Shown here: one piece after another, positions 63,262-64,000 of the stretch | Numbering within the stretch: the first letter of the stretch is position 1 | How the letters are laid out: every line of letters begins with the position of its first letter | Notes under the pieces: generated by a model | Database searches by the model: none | What the model was told of the DNA's origin: nothing | The model's input: the letters and a program-made list of their open reading frames with translations, nothing else | Made by a program: the position numbers and the translations under genes | From: JAGOPY01 sp964619555 | Lineage (GTDB): Bacteria > Bacteroidota > Bacteroidia > Bacteroidales > JAGOPY01 | Direction: 5' to 3' | Length of the DNA: 64,000 bases | Assembly: GCA_964619555.1 (NCBI GenBank) | Contig: CAZUDV010000011.1 | Span: 62,001 to 126,000 of the forward strand

Positions 63262-64000
63262 ATGAAAAAAGCCCTGTATTTTCCATATATTAATGTTCCA
63301 AGGTCAGACTGGACAATCCGAGCGTTATTATACTATGATAGAATTGGTGCCATTGTTCCCCAGGAATATTATTATTATCCAGAAGAGAATTTTGATCCCT
63401 TTATGTTGGAATTAGTACGCGAGGATTTGGTTCAACCTATCAATCCAATGGATGTTTTGGCTCGGCCATCAGAATTAGCAGAACCATTCCAAAGATATGT
63501 TGAAATAAATAGAGCAAGATTAACTAATCGGATTAAAACTTATAAAGGTCATATAGCCCCCGGTTTGCTTAATCCAGTGAGGATACACGCTGATAAAATA
63601 GATGAAAATATATTCATCTATTTGCGAGATATGGGCTTAGCAATTCAAGGCGAAGGGAGATGGTATTATGTTGAGCGATGGACTGCGAATCAATTAATGA
63701 AATATTTGGCCGCAATAATTGGTTCCAAGTTAAAAATGTTACCAATGACCGATAAAATTAATCCAGCATATAATTTTACTTTAAGGGGGTCTCAAGAAAA
63801 AAAAAGATATACGATTCTAAAACGTCTGATCCCATTTCCTGCCGATATCCAATTAATTAAAATAAATAATTTCAAAGAAAAACATTCAACTTTATTAGCT
63901 GCATTTAGAAATAGAGTCGAACAATTAGTACTTGATCCTAATTTACATGAAGGAACTGAACTTTTTAATGAAAAAATAGTAGAATTAGAACTGAGAAAAA
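63262..64000 (+). CDS. Hypothetical protein, cut by the right window edge
   Basis: An open frame of 246 codons from ATG 63262 to the edge with no stop. It begins MKKALYFPYINVPRSDWTIR and continues ALLYYDRIGAIVPQEYYYYP, a start that recalls DUF6236-type proteins (low certainty). Acidic and aromatic in the first third, then lysine-rich. AT-rich like the gene at 58050. Its 3' end and family size cannot be judged here. Confidence 0.7.
   Translation, partial: MKKALYFPYINVPRSDWTIRALLYYDRIGAIVPQEYYYYPEENFDPFMLELVREDLVQPINPMDVLARPSELAEPFQRYVEINRARLTNRIKTYKGHIAPGLLNPVRIHADKIDENIFIYLRDMGLAIQGEGRWYYVERWTANQLMKYLAAIIGSKLKMLPMTDKINPAYNFTLRGSQEKKRYTILKRLIPFPADIQLIKINNFKEKHSTLLAAFRNRVEQLVLDPNLHEGTELFNEKIVELELRK

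Overview
The window is a piece of a Bacteroidota chromosome, most likely an uncultured Bacteroidales-type organism. Four things point there: several promoters with the phylum's -33 TTG / -7 TAnnTTTG signature; a short primary sigma factor; three secreted proteins with a type IX secretion (T9SS) tail; and a tmRNA whose tag ends GENNFALAA. No dedicated replication, virulence or CRISPR locus is visible. Genes are mostly single or in short operons, with tight 1-8 base overlaps inside operons.

Positions 1-56000 are chromosomal backbone. From the left: dnaA; an IMPACT-family protein; a glycosyltransferase overlapping a P-loop kinase; prmC; a secreted DUF3298-type protein; a galM lipoprotein divergent from a sodium/sugar symporter; several secreted proteins; pepD; rpe; the primary sigma factor; pnp and rpsO. 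Then comes a six-gene operon (25400 down to 19669) of a TetR regulator, a LolA-like periplasmic protein, two FtsX-type permeases, an ATPase and an outer-membrane barrel. A -33/-7 promoter overlapping a TetR-type palindrome lies upstream. Next are a mechanosensitive channel operon, a lipid kinase, recQ, a 3-methyladenine glycosylase, HU, fmt, a TPR protein, a ribosomal THX protein with a long tail, and an overlapping murD/murL-like pair. That pair suggests D-glutamate for peptidoglycan is made by epimerising UDP-MurNAc-L-Ala-L-Glu. From 37.2 to 56 kb lie yqgE, a methyltransferase, a TPR protein, secreted/outer-membrane proteins, an S9 peptidase and a GH38 glycosidase flanked by two T9SS proteins that share an N-terminal module.

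The ssrA (tmRNA) gene at 56114-56507 marks a change of style. To its right the DNA becomes AT-rich and accessory: two overlapping phage-like genes, an AT-rich gene with an apparent frameshift, a complete IS3-family (IS407-like) element with 4-bp target duplication and a -1 frameshift site, a DnaJ-domain/RadC-like gene pair, a small hypothetical gene, a 950-base gene-free stretch with G-rich tracts and two related hairpins, and a gene cut by the right edge. This looks like part of an integrative element that used ssrA as target. The integrase and far attachment site are not in the window.

I do not see an unmistakable new system. The best candidates for closer study are the TetR/LolA-like/ABC/barrel operon, the MurD-MurL pair, and the accessory region right of ssrA.
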